Source of the DNA: Mycobacterium syngnathidarum
GTDB taxonomy: Bacteria > Actinomycetota > Actinomycetes > Mycobacteriales > Mycobacteriaceae
NCBI RefSeq assembly: GCF_001942625.1
Contig: NZ_MLCL01000011.1
Location: forward strand, 62,001-126,000
Direction: 5' to 3'
DNA: 64,000 nt
A program made the position numbers and the translations under genes. Shown in pieces: positions 42,596 through 50,918 of this stretch (the first letter of the stretch is position 1; each line of letters starts with the position of its first letter). The notes beneath the pieces are model-generated. The model saw only the letters and a program-made list of their open reading frames with translations. It did not search any database and was not told where the DNA came from.

Positions 42596-43243
42596 TCAGT
42601 TCATGTTCCAGGGCTCGCCGTAGGTGGTGACACTGTCACCGGTGGAGGCGATCAGGCGGGCGAACGGCCGCAGCAGCACACCGCCGGCCGCACCGGTCAC
42701 CGTGCCGTGCGCGTTGGACACCGCCACACCGCCGGCCGGACCGGCCACGTCCACCGAGAAGGTGGCCACTTCCTGGATCCCCGGGCCGTTGCCCAGATCC
42801 GCGCTGATCGACACACCCGGGAACAGGTTCGGGGTGATCACCGACTCCAGACCAAAAGGCGGACCGGTGATGTCACCATCGTCGATCAGGATGTTCGGGG
42901 TGGTGTAGGAGAAGTTGATCCCCACACCGAGTGACCAGGGGAAGCCGATCTGATAGCCCAACTCCAAGGTGCCCTCGAAGTCCTCGGCGCCCGGGCCGGC
43001 CACGATGTACTTGGCCCGACCCGAATGGAACCACTCACGGGTCAACCGGTTGCGGTCCAACGGGAACACACCATTGAGGAAGGTGTCCCACTGCTGAACG
43101 GTCAGCGTCCGGTCCTGACCATCAACCAGGCTCAGCTCATTGTCCAGACCCGCATGGGAAGTGCCCGCGCCTATAAACAAGCCCGCGAAGATCCCGGCCA
43201 ATGCGGTCACCAACGCGACCAGCACTCGACTCAATGCCAACAT
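42596..43243 (-). CDS. MspA-family outer-membrane porin
   Basis: A 215-residue precursor with a signal peptide ending at residue 31 (GAGTSHA, then GLDNELSLVDG), giving a mature protein of 184 residues, the exact length of mature MspA. The constriction aspartates are kept in ILIDDGDI. The rest is almost MspA-like (LGYQIGFPWSLGVGINFSYT), with a few changes such as GAEDFEGT. It forms an octameric pore for small hydrophilic solutes in the mycolate layer. The ATG at 43243 has AGGGAG upstream. Which Msp paralogue it is cannot be decided here. Confidence 0.95.
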   Translation of the reverse strand: MLALSRVLVALVTALAGIFAGLFIGAGTSHAGLDNELSLVDGQDRTLTVQQWDTFLNGVFPLDRNRLTREWFHSGRAKYIVAGPGAEDFEGTLELGYQIGFPWSLGVGINFSYTTPNILIDDGDITGPPFGLESVITPNLFPGVSISADLGNGPGIQEVATFSVDVAGPAGGVAVSNAHGTVTGAAGGVLLRPFARLIASTGDSVTTYGEPWNMN

Positions 43244-43874
43244 GTTCTCCCTAGCTGTGTCGGTGATCCATTCGTGCTTCACCAACCAGGGCCCCATCCA
43301 GACAGCCATCGCGATCCGTCGCCCGATTAGGGACGTCACACCTGGCTCTCATGCCTTGCTCATGATTGGCAGGAGGAAACGTAACCGGGCCGCATCTCAG
43401 CGGCAACGGCAACGGTTTTGGCCACCGCAACGGACAAACGTCAATACAAAGTTTGCTAAACCCACATCGGACTGCGTCACACCGTCACTGTCGGTTACCT
43501 GTGAACGCTGGCCCCGGCGGCCGCACCGAGGCGAGAGGACGGCGCCGGCGGATAGCCGTTTCATGGGGTAGGAACTGGTGTTTTACCCGTTCTGCAGAAG
43601 TCGCTGCGGGCAACCGAGCCGAGCCGAAGGATTGCCGCGGCCGCCGTCTGCAGCCCGCGCCGACCCTTCCATCCGACCGAGTTTGCGCTTGCTGTGTAAA
43701 CGTTCCGTTACGCAGCGCCGGACCGTCGGATTAACTGAACAGCCGCAGATCGAATCAAGCGACCCGCAGTCGATATTCCTTTTTGTGACTGACATCACAT
43801 CTACGGCCGGTGAATTCTCGGCTGTCGGCCCCATGTCACAGGCACTTCACAGCCGGGTCGGACGTTATCGCGAT
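43244..43874. other. 631-base non-coding region between porin and zinc-ribbon genes
   Basis: No coding frame is supported. The left part should hold the porin promoter and leader; mspA-type genes are known to have long leaders. The right part contains the CRP-type site at 43784. An open plus-strand frame from 43578 joins the zinc-ribbon gene, but its sequence before 43875 is not protein-like. Confidence 0.6.
43784..43799. promoter_or_regulatory. CRP/FNR-type site upstream of zinc-ribbon gene
   Basis: TGTGA-CTGACA-TCACA is a perfect CRP-consensus inverted repeat, 75 bases before the ATG at 43875 and 540 bases from the divergent porin start. Mycobacterial CRP (Rv3676 type) recognises the same TGTGA half-sites. 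Confidence 0.7.
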
Positions 43875-44210
43875 ATGAGCATTCCGCCATATGAGCCCCC
43901 AAAGTCCCCTCAGTCCCCCGGAATCGGCAACACCTTGCTGTGCCCGAAGTGCGCCGGGGTCATGAAGACTTACGAGCGCAACGGCGTCCACCTGGAGCAA
44001 TGCGACACCTGCCGTGGCATCTTCCTGGATTTCGGCGAGCTCGAGGCGCTGACTCAGATGGAGAACCGGTTCGTCCAGGCGCCACCGCCTCCGCCGCCGG
44101 CGCACCCGGGCTACCACCAGGGTTACTCGAACTACGGGCCGGGCTGGGGACACCGCGGCAACAAGCACTACCGCAAGCAGGGCTTCGGCCGGCTGTTCTT
44201 CTCCAGCTGA
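43875..44210 (+). CDS. TFIIB-type zinc-ribbon protein
   Basis: A 111-residue protein. A Pro-rich start is followed by a zf-TFIIB zinc ribbon with Cys23, Cys26, Cys43 and Cys46 (CPKC and CDTC) and the family's RGIFLDFGELEAL. The rest is a Pro/Tyr/Gly/His-rich tail (APPPPPPAHPGYHQGY). Bacterial members have no established role. A CRP-type site upstream suggests cAMP control. The stop overlaps the convergent kinase-like gene by 43 bases. Confidence 0.85.
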   Translation: MSIPPYEPPKSPQSPGIGNTLLCPKCAGVMKTYERNGVHLEQCDTCRGIFLDFGELEALTQMENRFVQAPPPPPPAHPGYHQGYSNYGPGWGHRGNKHYRKQGFGRLFFSS

Positions 44211-44947
44211 GGCATCCGCGCGCAGGCCGCCATCAGCAGCTCGTCGTCGGGATCAGTGGCGGCGGACTGAATGACGGCGGCCCGCGCGAACGGTTCCAGC
44301 ACCGGCCACGGATCGCCCGCAGGCAATGCCGGACCGCCGGCGCGCCGGTAGGCGTCCAGAAACAGCGTCCAATCGGTGTCGGGAATGAGCCCGGCCGCCC
44401 AGAACCCGGCCGGACGCGCCAAATCCCAAGCCGGATCGCCCAATCCGAGATCGTCGACATCGATCAGCCGCCAGTGCCCGTCCTGCCGCCCCACCTGACC
44501 CAAGTGGAAGTCGCCGTGGACCAGGGTGCGAGGGCGGTCCGCTGACCCGGGCCGCCACACTTCGTCGGGCAGGCCCGCCGCGGCCCGGATCACCACATCG
44601 TCGCGGTGCCGCCGGGCCAGGCCGACCGCTCGCCGTAGCCGCGCCGGCCAGCCGTGCGCCGGCAATCGCTGAGTGAGCGGCTCGGTGTGCAGCGCTGCCA
44701 GCAGCCGACCGATATCGGTCCATGGCACACATTCCGGTTGCACCGCAACGGTTTCCACCAGGGGCCACCGCGTCAGCCAGCGCCCGTCCACTGCGTCGGC
44801 CACGCTCGACAGCGGGCTCAGGAGCACGCCGGTCCGGCCGGCAGCGCGCAGCCTCATGCGCAGCGAACGCGGATCGGTGCCCGGCCGGTGCAGCTTGTGT
44901 ACGACCGCGCCGCACACCGTGACGTCTGCACCGGACCGAGTCTGCAC
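44168..44947 (-). CDS. Aminoglycoside phosphotransferase-like kinase
   Basis: A 259-residue APH/choline-kinase-fold protein. The catalytic loop is LVHGDFHLGQ and the metal Asp is in RLIDVDDLGLGDPAWDLA. The N-terminal lobe has the hinge CVPWTDIGRLLAALH. The substrate is unknown. I chose the GTG at 44947, before QTRSGADVTV; upstream residues would collide with the next gene. The end overlaps the zinc-ribbon gene. Confidence 0.8.
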   Translation of the reverse strand: MQTRSGADVTVCGAVVHKLHRPGTDPRSLRMRLRAAGRTGVLLSPLSSVADAVDGRWLTRWPLVETVAVQPECVPWTDIGRLLAALHTEPLTQRLPAHGWPARLRRAVGLARRHRDDVVIRAAAGLPDEVWRPGSADRPRTLVHGDFHLGQVGRQDGHWRLIDVDDLGLGDPAWDLARPAGFWAAGLIPDTDWTLFLDAYRRAGGPALPAGDPWPVLEPFARAAVIQSAATDPDDELLMAACARMPQLEKNSRPKPCLR

Positions 44948-44967
44948 ACTGCCAGTTTCCCGCGAGA

Positions 44968-45438
44968 TCAGCGCCGCGGGGCCGGCATCCGCACGGTCAC
45001 GTTGATCCGGTTCCATGCGTTGATGGTGACGGCCATCGCGATCACCTGGCCGAGTTCGCGTTCGGTGAACGCGGCGGCAGCCCGCGCATACACGGCGTCG
45101 GGCACGTGGCCATTGCCGAGCTCGGTGATGGCCTCGGTCAGGGCCAGCGCCGCCTGCTCACGTTCGGTGAACAGATCGCCGGCCTCCTGCCACGCCGCGA
45201 TCAGCGCCAGCCGCTGCTCCGTCTCACCCCGCTCGCGGGCGTCACGGGTGTGCATGTCCAGGCAGAACGCGCAGTGGTTGATCTGCGACGCGCGGATCTT
45301 GACCAGCTCACCGATGGTCGGGTCGATGTCCTTGGCCGCGGCGGCGGACAGCGCCATCATCGCGTCGTACAGCTCGGGCGACGTCTTGTAGATCTTGAGC
45401 CGGTCGACGGTCTTGGTGGGTTCGAGTGTCTGAGTCAT
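44968..45438 (-). CDS. AhpD/carboxymuconolactone decarboxylase-like peroxidase
   Basis: A 156-residue AhpD-like protein with the active-site pair Cys56/Cys59 and His63 in NHCAFCLDMH. Such proteins reduce peroxides through a Cys disulfide or act as decarboxylases. Translation begins at the ATG at 45438. It is divergent from a MocR regulator with only 49 bases between starts, which makes it the regulator's most likely target. Confidence 0.87.
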   Translation of the reverse strand: MTQTLEPTKTVDRLKIYKTSPELYDAMMALSAAAAKDIDPTIGELVKIRASQINHCAFCLDMHTRDARERGETEQRLALIAAWQEAGDLFTEREQAALALTEAITELGNGHVPDAVYARAAAAFTERELGQVIAMAVTINAWNRINVTVRMPAPRR

Positions 45439-45487
45439 GCGATCAACGCTAGACCGGAAAATACCGCCTAGATGGTTCAATTTAAGC

Positions 45488-46900
45488 GTGACTTCGCGGG
45501 CCAATCTGGGTAGCCGAGACCTGCATCTCGAGCTGCGCTCGATGATCGAACCCGGCAGCCGCACCGCCCGCGAACAGCTGATCACCGCACTTCGAGACGG
45601 CATTCGCGGCGGCAGCTTGAGCACCGGCACGCGGCTGCCGCCGTCCCGGGCGCTGGCCGCCGATCTGGGATTGGCCCGCAACACCGTCGCCGAGGCGTAC
45701 GCCGAACTCGTCGCCGAAGGCTGGCTCGCGTCACGCCAGGGGGCCGGCACCTGGGTCACGCGCACTGCTTCCTCGCGGACCGCGCCCCGACCGCGTCGTA
45801 TACCTGCCGTACCGCGGCACAACCTGATGCCCGGCTCCCCCGACGTGTCGGAGTTCCCCCGATCGGCCTGGTTGGCGTCGGCACGTCGGGCCGTGACGAA
45901 CGTGCCGGTCGCAGCCCTGCGGATGGGTGATCCACGCGGCCCGCTTCCGCTGCGCGAGGCACTCGCCGAATATCTGGGCCGGGTGCGCGGGGTGCGCACC
46001 ACGCCTGACTCCATCGTGATCTGCTCCGGCGTCCGCGACGGCGTCGACCTACTGGGGCGGGTACTGGGCGCCCGGCGGCCGATCGCCGTGGAGGCGCACG
46101 GCCTCTACATCTTTCGTGACGCGCTCGCAGCGCTGGGGGTACCGACCACACCCATCGGCCTGGACGAGCACGGCGCGGTGATCAGTGATCTGGAGATCCT
46201 CGACACTCCGGCAGTACTCCTGACCCCTGCGCATCAGAGCCCGTTCGGCATGGCCCTGCACCCGGCCCGGCGCACCGCGGTCATCGACTGGGCACAACGC
46301 ACCGGCGGATACGTCGTAGACGACGACTATGACGGCGAGTTCCGCTATGACCGGCAACCCATCGGCGCCCTGCAGGCACTGAACCCCGAACGTGTCGTCT
46401 ATCTGGGATCGGCCAGCAAGGCCATGGCCCAGGTGATGCGGGTGGGCTGGATGGTTCTGCCCGACGCACTGATCGATCCCGTCATCGCCGCCGCGGGCGG
46501 GGCTCAGTACCACGTCGATGCCCTCACCGCGCTGACCTTGGCCGACTTCATCCACAGCGGCGGCTACGACCGGCACATCCGGCGGATGCGCAACCGCTAC
46601 CGCCGGCGGCGCGACGCCCTCGTCGACGCCGTGAGCGGATTCGGCCTCGGCATCGGCGGGCTGGCGGCTGGGGTGAACATGCTGCTCACCCTGCCCGACG
46701 GGGCCGAACCCGAGGTGCTGCGCCGAGCCGGCGAGGCCGGGATCGCACTGTCCGGGCTGTCGATCATGCGGCATCCGCAGGCCGGTCCGGATACCGCGGA
46801 CCCCGACGGGGTGATCATCGGATTCGGGGCGCCCGCCGAGCACGCCTTCGGCCCGGCGGTCGATGCGCTGTGCGCGGTGTTGTCGGCCACCGGGATGTAG
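45488..46900 (+). CDS. MocR/PdxR-type regulator
   Basis: A 470-residue fusion of a GntR winged helix (REQLITALRDGIRGGSLSTG, and the recognition part ARNTVAEAYAELVAEGW) and an aminotransferase-fold sensor domain, with PLP Lys in LGSASKAMAQVMRVGWM and DDYDGEFRYDR. The GTG at 45488 gives the standard N-terminus. It is divergent from the AhpD-like gene, a pair often conserved in actinobacteria. It is the second of two MocR genes in the window. Confidence 0.9.
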   Translation: MTSRANLGSRDLHLELRSMIEPGSRTAREQLITALRDGIRGGSLSTGTRLPPSRALAADLGLARNTVAEAYAELVAEGWLASRQGAGTWVTRTASSRTAPRPRRIPAVPRHNLMPGSPDVSEFPRSAWLASARRAVTNVPVAALRMGDPRGPLPLREALAEYLGRVRGVRTTPDSIVICSGVRDGVDLLGRVLGARRPIAVEAHGLYIFRDALAALGVPTTPIGLDEHGAVISDLEILDTPAVLLTPAHQSPFGMALHPARRTAVIDWAQRTGGYVVDDDYDGEFRYDRQPIGALQALNPERVVYLGSASKAMAQVMRVGWMVLPDALIDPVIAAAGGAQYHVDALTALTLADFIHSGGYDRHIRRMRNRYRRRRDALVDAVSGFGLGIGGLAAGVNMLLTLPDGAEPEVLRRAGEAGIALSGLSIMRHPQAGPDTADPDGVIIGFGAPAEHAFGPAVDALCAVLSATGM

Positions 46901-46904
46901 TTCG

Positions 46905-47558
46905 TCAGCCGGGAAGTTCGCAGCCGCCCTTCAGGATTCCCAGATCGTGGAAGATCTGATAGCAGGCCGGGTCGTCGGGCAATTTCCAATGGAAGCCCTC
47001 CAACAGGAAAACAGCCACCAAATTGATGACGATCACCGCACCGCACAACCAGATCGCGAGCTTCCCGACGGTGCGGTACGACGCCGGAATAGCCGTTGCC
47101 GCAGTCGAATGCGAGAACGTGAACACGATGCCGATTACGGCCACCGACGCGGTGAACAACACCCACGACCAAACGTATAGGTGCATCCCCAGAAATGCTC
47201 CGGCATATCCGGGGTCACCCGGAAGAATGTGCAGCATCGTCTGGCGCCAGGCCGCAAATCCGCCACAAATACTGGCGACAATTGCCATGCCCCAGCCGAC
47301 CATGTAGTCGCGCGCCTCGATCACCCCGTCCATGCCCTTGCGGACGATGTAAACGCCACCGAGGGCCGCCAACGTCATGAACATGCGCTGCAACATGCAC
47401 AGCGGGCAGGGGTACTCCCAGGCCAGGAACTGGAAGGCGAGCCCACCGCCGATGACGCCCGTCCAGCCGACGATGAATATGAATGCCAGCCAATATTGAA
47501 TCGTGCCGGCGAAGCCGCCGCTGTTCTCAGTGACAGGAACACTCGTGGTATCGGTCAT
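46905..47558 (-). CDS. DsbB-like disulfide bond formation protein
   Basis: A 217-residue membrane protein with about five helices. The first redox pair is Cys51/Cys54 in PCPLCMLQR, the signature of DsbB/BdbC proteins that reoxidise the thiol oxidase and pass electrons to quinone. A second pair, Cys199 and Cys213, lies in the C-terminal tail instead of the central periplasmic loop. Mycobacteria normally use a VKOR protein for this job, so this is an accessory system. It is five bases downstream of the small DUF5993-like gene. Confidence 0.85.
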   Translation of the reverse strand: MTDTTSVPVTENSGGFAGTIQYWLAFIFIVGWTGVIGGGLAFQFLAWEYPCPLCMLQRMFMTLAALGGVYIVRKGMDGVIEARDYMVGWGMAIVASICGGFAAWRQTMLHILPGDPGYAGAFLGMHLYVWSWVLFTASVAVIGIVFTFSHSTAATAIPASYRTVGKLAIWLCGAVIVINLVAVFLLEGFHWKLPDDPACYQIFHDLGILKGGCELPG

Positions 47559-47562
47559 CGCG

Positions 47563-47766
47563 TCACCACGTCAACCCGAGGCCGAGGCCGCTGGTGATAT
47601 GCACCTTCAAGAATAGGCAGCAAACAATGGTGACAATCCACCACGAGGCCACAATGGCCCGGCGCGACCGCTGTCTGTACATGAGGATCAATACACCCAG
47701 CATTCCGGCGAATATGAGAGTATCCACGGCCGCAAATGGTAGGGCGGTTTCTTTATTCACAAACAC
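47563..47766 (-). CDS. Small membrane protein, DUF5993-like
   Basis: A 67-residue protein with two helices (AVDTLIFAGMLGVLILMY, and VASWWIVTIVCCLFLKVHIT) joined by a basic RQRSRR loop. It fits the short DUF5993 family that is typically found beside DsbB-like genes; this link supports a joint role. It starts five bases before the dsbB-like gene on the same strand. Confidence 0.7.
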   Translation of the reverse strand: MFVNKETALPFAAVDTLIFAGMLGVLILMYRQRSRRAIVASWWIVTIVCCLFLKVHITSGLGLGLTW

Positions 47767-47791
47767 GTTTCGTCATAACTGTGCCTGAAAT

Positions 47792-48418
47792 TCAATGATC
47801 GTCCCCGGCGATCAGGTCCGCGGGGCCGGTGGGTAACCGCCAACCGAAAATCAACCCGGCAAGGCGCAGCGTCGTGGCGAGTACCGTGCCGACCACGAGG
47901 CCTATCCACTGCGGGCCGAAGTAGTCGATGACCGCATAGGCCGTCGCGCCCATCAACGCCGGGACGGCGTAGAGATCGTCCGGCCGCATCAACATCGGGA
48001 TCTCCCGGACCAGTACGTCGCGGATGATTCCGCCGCCGATCGCCGTGGTCATGCCGATCAGCACGGCCGCGAACCAACTGGCCCCGTTGTCGACAGCGAA
48101 CGCCGCGCCCGAGGTCGCGAAGAAGCCCATGCCGATCGCATCCAGCGGAAGCACGATGTGGTGGAACCGGATGAGGTGCTTGGCGGTGAGAGTGGCCACG
48201 GCCGTCGCCGCCAGGGCAACCGTGATGTTCGGCCAGTGCTGAATGGAAGTAGGAGGATGAACACCGAGGAACACGTCACGGATCACCCCGCCGCTCACAC
48301 CGGTCAACACGCCCAGCGCCGCGATACCGAACAGATCGAAGCCCTTGCGGATCGCCACGATGACCCCCGAGGACGCGAACACCGCTATCCCGAGGTCGTT
48401 GAGCACCGTCTGCAACAC
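47792..48418 (-). CDS. TRIC-family (UPF0126) cation channel protein
   Basis: A 208-residue membrane protein with two repeats of a three-helix unit plus one helix. Each repeat has the conserved glycine motif: GVSGGVIRDVFLG near residue 40 and AIGGGIIRDVLVRE near residue 127. Prokaryotic TRIC proteins conduct monovalent cations. The gene is divergent from the GtrA gene, with only 33 bases between the starts. Confidence 0.9.
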   Translation of the reverse strand: MLQTVLNDLGIAVFASSGVIVAIRKGFDLFGIAALGVLTGVSGGVIRDVFLGVHPPTSIQHWPNITVALAATAVATLTAKHLIRFHHIVLPLDAIGMGFFATSGAAFAVDNGASWFAAVLIGMTTAIGGGIIRDVLVREIPMLMRPDDLYAVPALMGATAYAVIDYFGPQWIGLVVGTVLATTLRLAGLIFGWRLPTGPADLIAGDDH

Positions 48419-48451
48419 GACTGAACGTTAGGCCCTCGCTAAGCTGCCTTG

Positions 48452-48865
48452 GTGGCCGAACCCGTCATGTCGCCGACCCTGGACCTCAAAACGCAGGCGT
48501 TCCGGTTCGTCGTGACCGGTGGGCTCTCGGCGATCGTGGACTTCGGGCTGTACGTACTGCTCTACAAGGCCTTCGGATTGCAGGTCGACGTGGCCAAAAC
48601 GATCGGCTTCATCGCCGGGACCACGACCGCCTACCTGATCAACCGGCGCTGGACCTTCCAGGCTCCGCCGAGCACGGCCCGGTTCATCGCGGTGTGGGCG
48701 CTCTACCTGGTCACTTTCGCAGTGCAGGTCGGGCTGAACCACCTGGTGCTCCACCTCGCCGATTACCAATCGTGGGCGGTGCCGGTGGCCTTCGTGATCG
48801 CCCAGGGCACGGCGACGGTGATCAACTTCATCGTGCAGCGTGCGGTGATCTTCAAACTGCACTGA
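48452..48865 (+). CDS. GtrA-family membrane protein (Rv3789-like)
   Basis: A protein of about 137 residues with four membrane helices ([20 protein letters not shown] is the first). The central motif [11 protein letters not shown] and the C-terminal [12 protein letters not shown] are typical of GtrA. The M. tuberculosis orthologue Rv3789 has been proposed as a flippase for decaprenyl-phosphoryl-arabinose or as an arabinan-assembly anchor; both are debated. I chose the GTG at 48452, though a start at the ATG at 48467 is possible. It is the first gene of the arabinan cluster. Confidence 0.9.
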   Translation: MAEPVMSPTLDLKTQAFRFVVTGGLSAIVDFGLYVLLYKAFGLQVDVAKTIGFIAGTTTAYLINRRWTFQAPPSTARFIAVWALYLVTFAVQVGLNHLVLHLADYQSWAVPVAFVIAQGTATVINFIVQRAVIFKLH

Positions 48866-48994
48866 GCTGCGCGCCGCAGACGCTGTCGCGAAAGGGACGC
48901 CAGGGTTGTTCTGCGCGGCGTCCGACGACCGTTGCGTCACTCTCGGCGCGCAGTCGGGCCGGTCCGTGGCTACTGCCGGGTACTCTCCTTAGCG

Positions 48995-50377
48995 ATGTCG
49001 ACTACCGAATTGCCGACCACTCCCAAGCGCCTGACGGGCTGGGGCCGGACCGCACCGACCGTGGCACAGGTGCTCTCGACCAGCGATCCCGAAGTCATCG
49101 TCAAGGCCGTCACGCAGGCCGCCGAGCACAAGGGCCGGGGCGTCATCGCCCGCGGCCTGGGTCGCTCCTACGGTGACAACGCCCAAAACGGCGGCGGACT
49201 CGTCATCGACATGTCGGCGCTGAACCAGATCCACTCGATCGATGCCGACACCAAGCTGGTCGACGTGGACGGCGGGGTGAACCTCGACCAGCTGATGCGG
49301 GCCGCGCTCCCCCACGGGTTGTGGGTCCCGGTGCTGCCGGGCACCCGGCAGGTGACCATCGGTGGTGCCATCGGTTGCGACATCCATGGCAAGAACCACC
49401 ACAGCGCCGGAAGTTTCGGCAACCACGTGCGCTCGATGGACCTGCTGACCGCGGGCGGCGAGATCCGCAAACTCACCCCGGACGGTCCCGAATCCGAACT
49501 GTTCTGGGCCACGGTCGGCGGTAACGGCCTGACCGGCATCATCCTGCGGGCCACCATCGAGATGACCCCGACGGAGACCGCGTACTTCATCGCCGACGGC
49601 GATGTCACCCACAGCCTCGACGAGACCATCGAATTCCACAGCGACGGTAGCGAATCCAACTACACCTATTCGTCTGCGTGGTTCGACGCGATCAGCAAGC
49701 CACCGAAACTCGGCCGGGCCGCGATCTCGCGAGGTTCACTGGCAACGCTGGATCAGCTGCCGCCGAAACTCCGCAAGAACCCGCTGAAATTCGATGCGCC
49801 ACAACTACTTACGTTGCCGGATGTGTTCCCCAACGGGCTGGCCAACAAGCTGACCTTCGGACCGATCGGCGAACTCTGGTACCGCAAGTCGGGCACCTAC
49901 CGCAACAAGGTGCAGAACCTGACGCAGTTCTATCACCCCCTGGACATGTTCGGGGAGTGGAACCGCGCCTACGGCCCTGCGGGTTTCCTGCAGTACCAGT
50001 TCGTGGTGCCCACCGAGGCCGTCGAGGAGTTCAAGGCCATCATCGTCGACATCCAGCGCTCCGGGCACTACTCGTTCCTCAACGTGTTCAAGCTGTTCGG
50101 CCCGGGCAACCAGGCGCCGTTGAGCTTCCCGATCCCCGGCTGGAACGTGTGCGTGGACTTCCCGATCAAGGCCGGACTGAACGAGTTCGTCACCGAACTC
50201 GACCGCCGCGTACTGGAATTCGGTGGCAGGCTCTACACCGCCAAGGACTCCCGCACGACGGCCGAGACCTTCCACGCGATGTATCCACGCATCGACGAGT
50301 GGCTGGCGGTACGTCGCAAGGTCGATCCCGACGGCCTGTTCATCTCGGACATGGCGCGCCGGCTGGAGCTCGTCTAG
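48995..50377 (+). CDS. dprE1: Decaprenylphosphoryl-ribose oxidase DprE1
   Basis: A 460-residue FAD-dependent oxidase of the VAO/BBE fold. It oxidises decaprenylphosphoryl-ribose at C2; DprE2 then reduces the keto intermediate to the arabinose donor. FAD binding shows in [18 protein letters not shown] and [17 protein letters not shown]. Cys386 in [11 protein letters not shown] corresponds to Cys387 of M. tuberculosis, the residue attacked by benzothiazinones, so sensitivity is predicted. In M. tuberculosis dprE2 follows directly; here 4.7 kb with four other genes intervenes. Confidence 0.96.
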   Translation: MSTTELPTTPKRLTGWGRTAPTVAQVLSTSDPEVIVKAVTQAAEHKGRGVIARGLGRSYGDNAQNGGGLVIDMSALNQIHSIDADTKLVDVDGGVNLDQLMRAALPHGLWVPVLPGTRQVTIGGAIGCDIHGKNHHSAGSFGNHVRSMDLLTAGGEIRKLTPDGPESELFWATVGGNGLTGIILRATIEMTPTETAYFIADGDVTHSLDETIEFHSDGSESNYTYSSAWFDAISKPPKLGRAAISRGSLATLDQLPPKLRKNPLKFDAPQLLTLPDVFPNGLANKLTFGPIGELWYRKSGTYRNKVQNLTQFYHPLDMFGEWNRAYGPAGFLQYQFVVPTEAVEEFKAIIVDIQRSGHYSFLNVFKLFGPGNQAPLSFPIPGWNVCVDFPIKAGLNEFVTELDRRVLEFGGRLYTAKDSRTTAETFHAMYPRIDEWLAVRRKVDPDGLFISDMARRLELV

Positions 50378-50406
50378 CCCCTCTCTGTTCCCCTCGAGTT
50401 CGCCGA

Positions 50407-50437
50407 GAATTTTATTCTTGACTAATTCCAGAAAAGG
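50407..50437 (+). promoter_or_regulatory. furA promoter/operator
   Basis: The AT-rich stretch TTTATTCTTGACTAATTCCA followed by GAAAAGG, with a TTGACT -35-like hexamer, lies 17-47 bases before the furA start. It resembles the AT-rich operator bound by FurA itself in other mycobacteria. Confidence 0.6.
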
Positions 50438-50453
50438 GGCCAGACTTCCGTTC

Positions 50454-50885
50454 GTGGCGACAACCGCGGACTTCCAGCAGATGCTGCGAAGCGCCGACCT
50501 GCGTGTGACGCGCCCCCGTGTGGCGGTGCTGCACGCAGTCAGCACACACCCGCACGCCGACACCGACACGATCATCCGTGCCGTGCGTGACGAACTGCCC
50601 GACGTTTCACACCAAGCTGTGTACGACTCGTTGCACGCGCTGACCGCAGCCTCTCTGGTGCGTCGCATCCAACCATCCGGTTCGGTCGCCCGGTACGAAT
50701 CGCGCATCGGCGACAACCACCATCACGTCGTGTGCCGATCGTGCGGCGCAATCGCCGACGTGGACTGCGCGGCCGGGTCCGCCCCATGCCTGTCCGCGTC
50801 AGAAGACCACGGCTACGAGATCGATGAAGCCGAGGTCATCTATTGGGGCACCTGCCCCGAATGTTCCGTTTCTCCAAAGAGATAA
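50454..50885 (+). CDS. furA: Ferric uptake regulator family protein FurA
   Basis: A 143-residue Fur-family repressor. It has a DNA-binding N-terminal domain (LRVTRPRVAVLHAVSTHPHA), then the metal-site block NHHHVVCRSCG with the CRSC cysteines, and CPEC near the end. In mycobacteria it represses katG in response to iron or peroxide and its own promoter. The GTG at 50454 is consistent with the known length. It lies 33 bases upstream of katG. The product and order match the furA-katG pair of M. tuberculosis. Confidence 0.93.
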   Translation: MATTADFQQMLRSADLRVTRPRVAVLHAVSTHPHADTDTIIRAVRDELPDVSHQAVYDSLHALTAASLVRRIQPSGSVARYESRIGDNHHHVVCRSCGAIADVDCAAGSAPCLSASEDHGYEIDEAEVIYWGTCPECSVSPKR

Positions 50886-50918
50886 CCCCTTAACCCGCCA
50901 GCCCCGGAAAGGATTGTC

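Noticed and set aside
43578..43874. N-terminal extension of the zinc-ribbon protein
   Set aside because: No family character, irregular codon use, and it would place the CRP-type site inside the coding sequence.
26237..46900. The two MocR genes as a recent duplication
   Set aside because: They share only family-level motifs, differ throughout and have different divergent partners.
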